Shown here one piece after another: positions 61,705 to 64,000 of a DNA stretch of 64,000 bases. Source of the DNA: Saprospiraceae bacterium. GTDB lineage: Bacteria; Bacteroidota; Bacteroidia; Chitinophagales; Saprospiraceae. The notes beneath the pieces were generated by a model, which saw only the letters and a program-made list of their open reading frames with translations, had not been told where the DNA came from and did not search any database. Location: positions 1,379,501 to 1,443,500 of the forward strand of contig JAHBTU010000001.1 of assembly GCA_019638455.1 (NCBI GenBank), read 5' to 3'. Made by a program: the position numbers and the translations under genes. The stretch's first letter is position 1. Each line of letters opens with the position of its first letter.

Positions 61705-63381
61705 TCAAAACAACCCCATCACCCTCCCATGCTCGTCAATGTCAATTTTTTCGGACGAAGGCACCTTCGGCAGCCCCGGCATGGTCATGATGTCGCCGCA
61801 AATCATCACGACAAATTCGGCGCCCGCTGCCAGCCGCACTTCGCGGATTTTGACCATGTGGCCGCTGGGCGCTCCGCGCAGTTTCGGGTCGGTGGAAAAC
61901 GAATACTGGGTTTTGGCGACGCAGATGGGCAAATGCTTGTAGCCCTGCGCTTCTATTTTTTTGATTTTCGATAGCACATCCGGGTCTGCGGTGATGTCGG
62001 AGGCGCCATAGAGTTTGGTGGCGATGGTTTTCATTTTTTCCCAAAGTGGCATTTCGTCGGGATAGAGGAAGCGGAAATCGCTGGGGGTGTTTTCGACGGT
62101 TTCCACCACGCGGCGAGCCAGTTCTTCCGCTCCTTTGCCTCCCTCTGCCCAATGTCGGCCCAACACGGCGGGGGTGTTTCGCGCTGCCAAGCGTTCCAGC
62201 AACAAATTGATTTCCGCTTCCGTGTCGTGCAAAAAATGATTGATGGCCACCACGCATGGAAGGCCGAAGTGGTCTTGGATGTTGGAGAGATGGCGTTCGA
62301 GGTTGGCGAAGCCTTTGCCCAACGCGACGAAATCCTCCCGGTTGAGGTTCTCGGCATCGGCGCCACCGTGATATTTGAGCGCGCGGACAGTGGCGACAAT
62401 CACGACCGCGTGCGGGCGCAGACCGCTTTTTCGGCACTTGATGTCTATGAATTTTTCAGCGCCCAAATCGGCGCCAAAGCCCGCTTCCGTCACCACATAG
62501 TCGGCGAGTTTGAGGGCGTTTTTAGTGGCCAGCGCCGAGTTGCAGCCATGCGCGATGTTGGCGAATGGGCCGCCGTGCAGCAAAGCGGGCGTGTGTTCGA
62601 GGGTTTGCACCAAGTTCGGTTGCAGGGCGTCTTTGAGCAAGACTGCCATGGCGCCGTGCGCGTTCAGGTCGCGTGCCCGCACTGGTTGTTGGTCGCGGGT
62701 GTAAGCCACGACGATGTTGCCGAGGCGTTCCTTCAAATCCTGCAACGAAGTGGCCAAGCAGAAAATAGCCATGACTTCGGATGCCACCACGATGTCGAAA
62801 CCGTCTTCGCGTGGGAAGCCGTTGCCCGTGCCGCCGAGACTCACCACCATGCGGCGCAGGGCGCGGTCGTTCATGTCCATCACCCTTTTCCATGTGATGC
62901 GGCGCACGTCGATGCCGAGCGCATTGCCGTGGTGGATGTGATTGTCTATCAGGGCCGCGAGCAGGTTGTTGGCCAATGCGATGGCGTTGAAATCGCCCGT
63001 GAAATGAAGATTGATATCTTCCATCGGCACCACTTGTGAATAGCCACCGCCTGCCGCGCCGCCTTTCATGCCGAATACGGGGCCGAGACTTGGCTCGCGC
63101 AGGCAAATGACGGTTTGTTTGCCGATGCGGTTGAGCGCGTCGCCCAAACCAATGCAGGTGAGTGTCTTGCCCTCGCCGGCAGGTGTGGGGTTGATGGCTG
63201 AAATAAGAATAAGTTTGCTATCCGGGCGGGGCGGCAAGGCGTTGAGATAGTCGAGGGAGATTTTCGCTTTGTAGCGACCATAAGGCTCGAGGGCTGATTC
63301 GGGGATGCCCAATTTTTCTTTGGCGAGTGGTATGATTTTTTGCAGTGTTGCTTTTTGAGCAATCTCGATATCGGAGTACAT
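61705..63381 (-). CDS. fhs: Formate-tetrahydrofolate ligase
   Basis: The 558-residue enzyme uses ATP to join formate to tetrahydrofolate, feeding one-carbon metabolism. The ATP-binding loop PTPAGEGKT (near residue 66) is intact, as are the typical blocks [34 protein letters not shown], and a C-terminal [28 protein letters not shown]. It is the monofunctional type. Start ATG 63381 and length agree with the family. About 105 bases separate its stop from the R-M methyltransferase start on the same strand. Confidence 0.95.
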   Translation of the reverse strand: MYSDIEIAQKATLQKIIPLAKEKLGIPESALEPYGRYKAKISLDYLNALPPRPDSKLILISAINPTPAGEGKTLTCIGLGDALNRIGKQTVICLREPSLGPVFGMKGGAAGGGYSQVVPMEDINLHFTGDFNAIALANNLLAALIDNHIHHGNALGIDVRRITWKRVMDMNDRALRRMVVSLGGTGNGFPREDGFDIVVASEVMAIFCLATSLQDLKERLGNIVVAYTRDQQPVRARDLNAHGAMAVLLKDALQPNLVQTLEHTPALLHGGPFANIAHGCNSALATKNALKLADYVVTEAGFGADLGAEKFIDIKCRKSGLRPHAVVIVATVRALKYHGGADAENLNREDFVALGKGFANLERHLSNIQDHFGLPCVVAINHFLHDTEAEINLLLERLAARNTPAVLGRHWAEGGKGAEELARRVVETVENTPSDFRFLYPDEMPLWEKMKTIATKLYGASDITADPDVLSKIKKIEAQGYKHLPICVAKTQYSFSTDPKLRGAPSGHMVKIREVRLAAGAEFVVMICGDIMTMPGLPKVPSSEKIDIDEHGRVMGLF

Positions 63382-63530
63382 AGCGAAACGGAGGCAGTGC
63401 CAGGAGCACTGGGTTGTGGTGTGATAGATTTATTTGGCAAAAACGCAGAGCGGATTGGAAGAGGAGACACATTCGTTTGAATACGCCTCCCGAAATGTGG
63501 TCCAACAATGGCACTCAAGCAATCAGCGTT

Positions 63531-63538
63531 TACTTTTG
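63531..63538 (+). promoter_or_regulatory. Bacteroidota -7 box for the last gene
   Basis: TACTTTTG is a perfect match, 20 bases before the ATG at 63559. Confidence 0.6.
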
Positions 63539-63558
63539 CGGCGCAAAATCCGGCAATT

Positions 63559-64000
63559 ATGAAAAAATACAACCTCCTTTTCCCGCTTTTTTGTGGTTTC
63601 ATCCTTTTAGCGTCTTTCAACACCTTACATGCGCAAAACGTCGGGGTCGGCTTTCAGGCTGGCGACCCCACCGGGCTTAATCTTCACTTTCGCGGCACCA
63701 AGCCCATGCGACTCGACTTTCTTTTCGCTTGGGATTTCAGCGATCGCGACCGCAACTTTTTTTTCGTGAACGTGCATGGTTTGTTTTTCAAACCGCTAAG
63801 TGCCAGCCCTAAATTCAACTTTTACTACGGGCCGGGAGGCTATGTGGGTGTGCGCGAGCGCAACCGCCGGGATAGGGACGACGAAACGGTGGTGGGCTTG
63901 AGCGGCAATTTTGGCCTAAACGTGGAGATTGACCGCTTCGATATTTTTCTGCAACTGACGCCGAGACTCGACCTCGTTCCTGAAACCAGGTTCGACATTG
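63559..64000 (+). CDS. Exported barrel-like protein, 3' end beyond the window
   Basis: ATG 63559 opens a frame that runs to the right edge without a stop (147 codons). A signal peptide ends TLHAQ. The mature part has alternating short beta strands (VGVGFQAGDPTGLNLHF, KFNFYYGPGGYVGVRE, LSGNFGLNVEIDRFDIFL) typical of small outer-membrane beta-barrels. No family can be named from the visible part. Confidence 0.7.
   Translation, partial: MKKYNLLFPLFCGFILLASFNTLHAQNVGVGFQAGDPTGLNLHFRGTKPMRLDFLFAWDFSDRDRNFFFVNVHGLFFKPLSASPKFNFYYGPGGYVGVRERNRRDRDDETVVGLSGNFGLNVEIDRFDIFLQLTPRLDLVPETRFDI

Noticed and set aside
62152..63039. Open frame of 295 codons on the plus strand opposite fhs
   Set aside because: Antisense shadow of a clear formate-tetrahydrofolate ligase.

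Overview
The window comes from a Bacteroidota chromosome, most likely a Saprospiraceae-type organism (inference; no rRNA is present to confirm it). The evidence is a very high density of type IX secretion system (T9SS) cargo, with about eight proteins ending in type A sorting domains and two ending in gliding-motility-associated (CHU_C) domains. There is also an Oar-like TonB receptor, an Omp28-family protein, DUF1573 and DUF2795 proteins, and repeated perfect TAnnTTTG -7 promoter boxes. There are no rRNA genes, CRISPR arrays or recognisable prophage.

Layout. 1-3000: an IS4-type transposase runs off the left edge and its element cuts the 5' end off a T9SS cargo gene; a lipoprotein RidA follows. 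3076-7535: a THUMP rRNA methyltransferase, a small secreted protein, and a large T9SS protein interrupted by one in-frame TGA. 7552-12355: PAP2 phosphatase, methyltransferase, ilvE, a small unknown, fabD and yqgE. 12362-15500: a sialate O-acetylesterase, a VOC protein and a decayed arabinofuranosidase fragment; the last two lie between inverted copies of a dispersed repeat. 15506-21152: a minus-strand run of three secreted proteins, two of them tandem paralogues with dockerin-like plus cohesin-like regions. 21581-26287: a 1568-residue exported protein of unknown function, followed by two palindromic dispersed repeats. 26540-31273: ppc, a deoxynucleoside kinase, gatC, a 58-residue membrane protein and a LolD/MacB-type ABC ATPase. 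31432-39541: an Oar-like TonB receptor, a lamin-tail-domain T9SS protein, a secreted propeller-like protein, and a family 9 glycosyltransferase. 39615-44261: tRNA-Leu(CAG), a DUF1573 protein, a structured small RNA resembling 6S RNA, typA, queA and a DUF2795 protein. 44439-50376: a surface cluster with a T9SS protein, a 1308-residue repeat adhesin ending in a phage-type S74 chaperone, and a CHU_C protein. 50386-58218: mutS2, an Omp28-family protein, lpxB and a T9SS protein. 58353-61599: a type II restriction-modification pair in which the restriction endonuclease is fused in frame to a complete glutaminyl-tRNA synthetase. 61705-64000: formate-tetrahydrofolate ligase and the start of a secreted, barrel-like protein.

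The most striking item is the fused gene at 58353-60761. An EcoO109I/PmeII-type nuclease (about 244 residues) is joined without a stop to a full-length GlnRS (about 550 residues) through a lysine-rich linker, directly behind its cognate-looking DNA methyltransferase. The restriction half is visibly more AT-rich than the synthetase half, which suggests that a mobile R-M cassette landed on the 5' end of glnS and captured it. If the protein is not processed, loss of the nuclease frame would also remove an essential synthetase.
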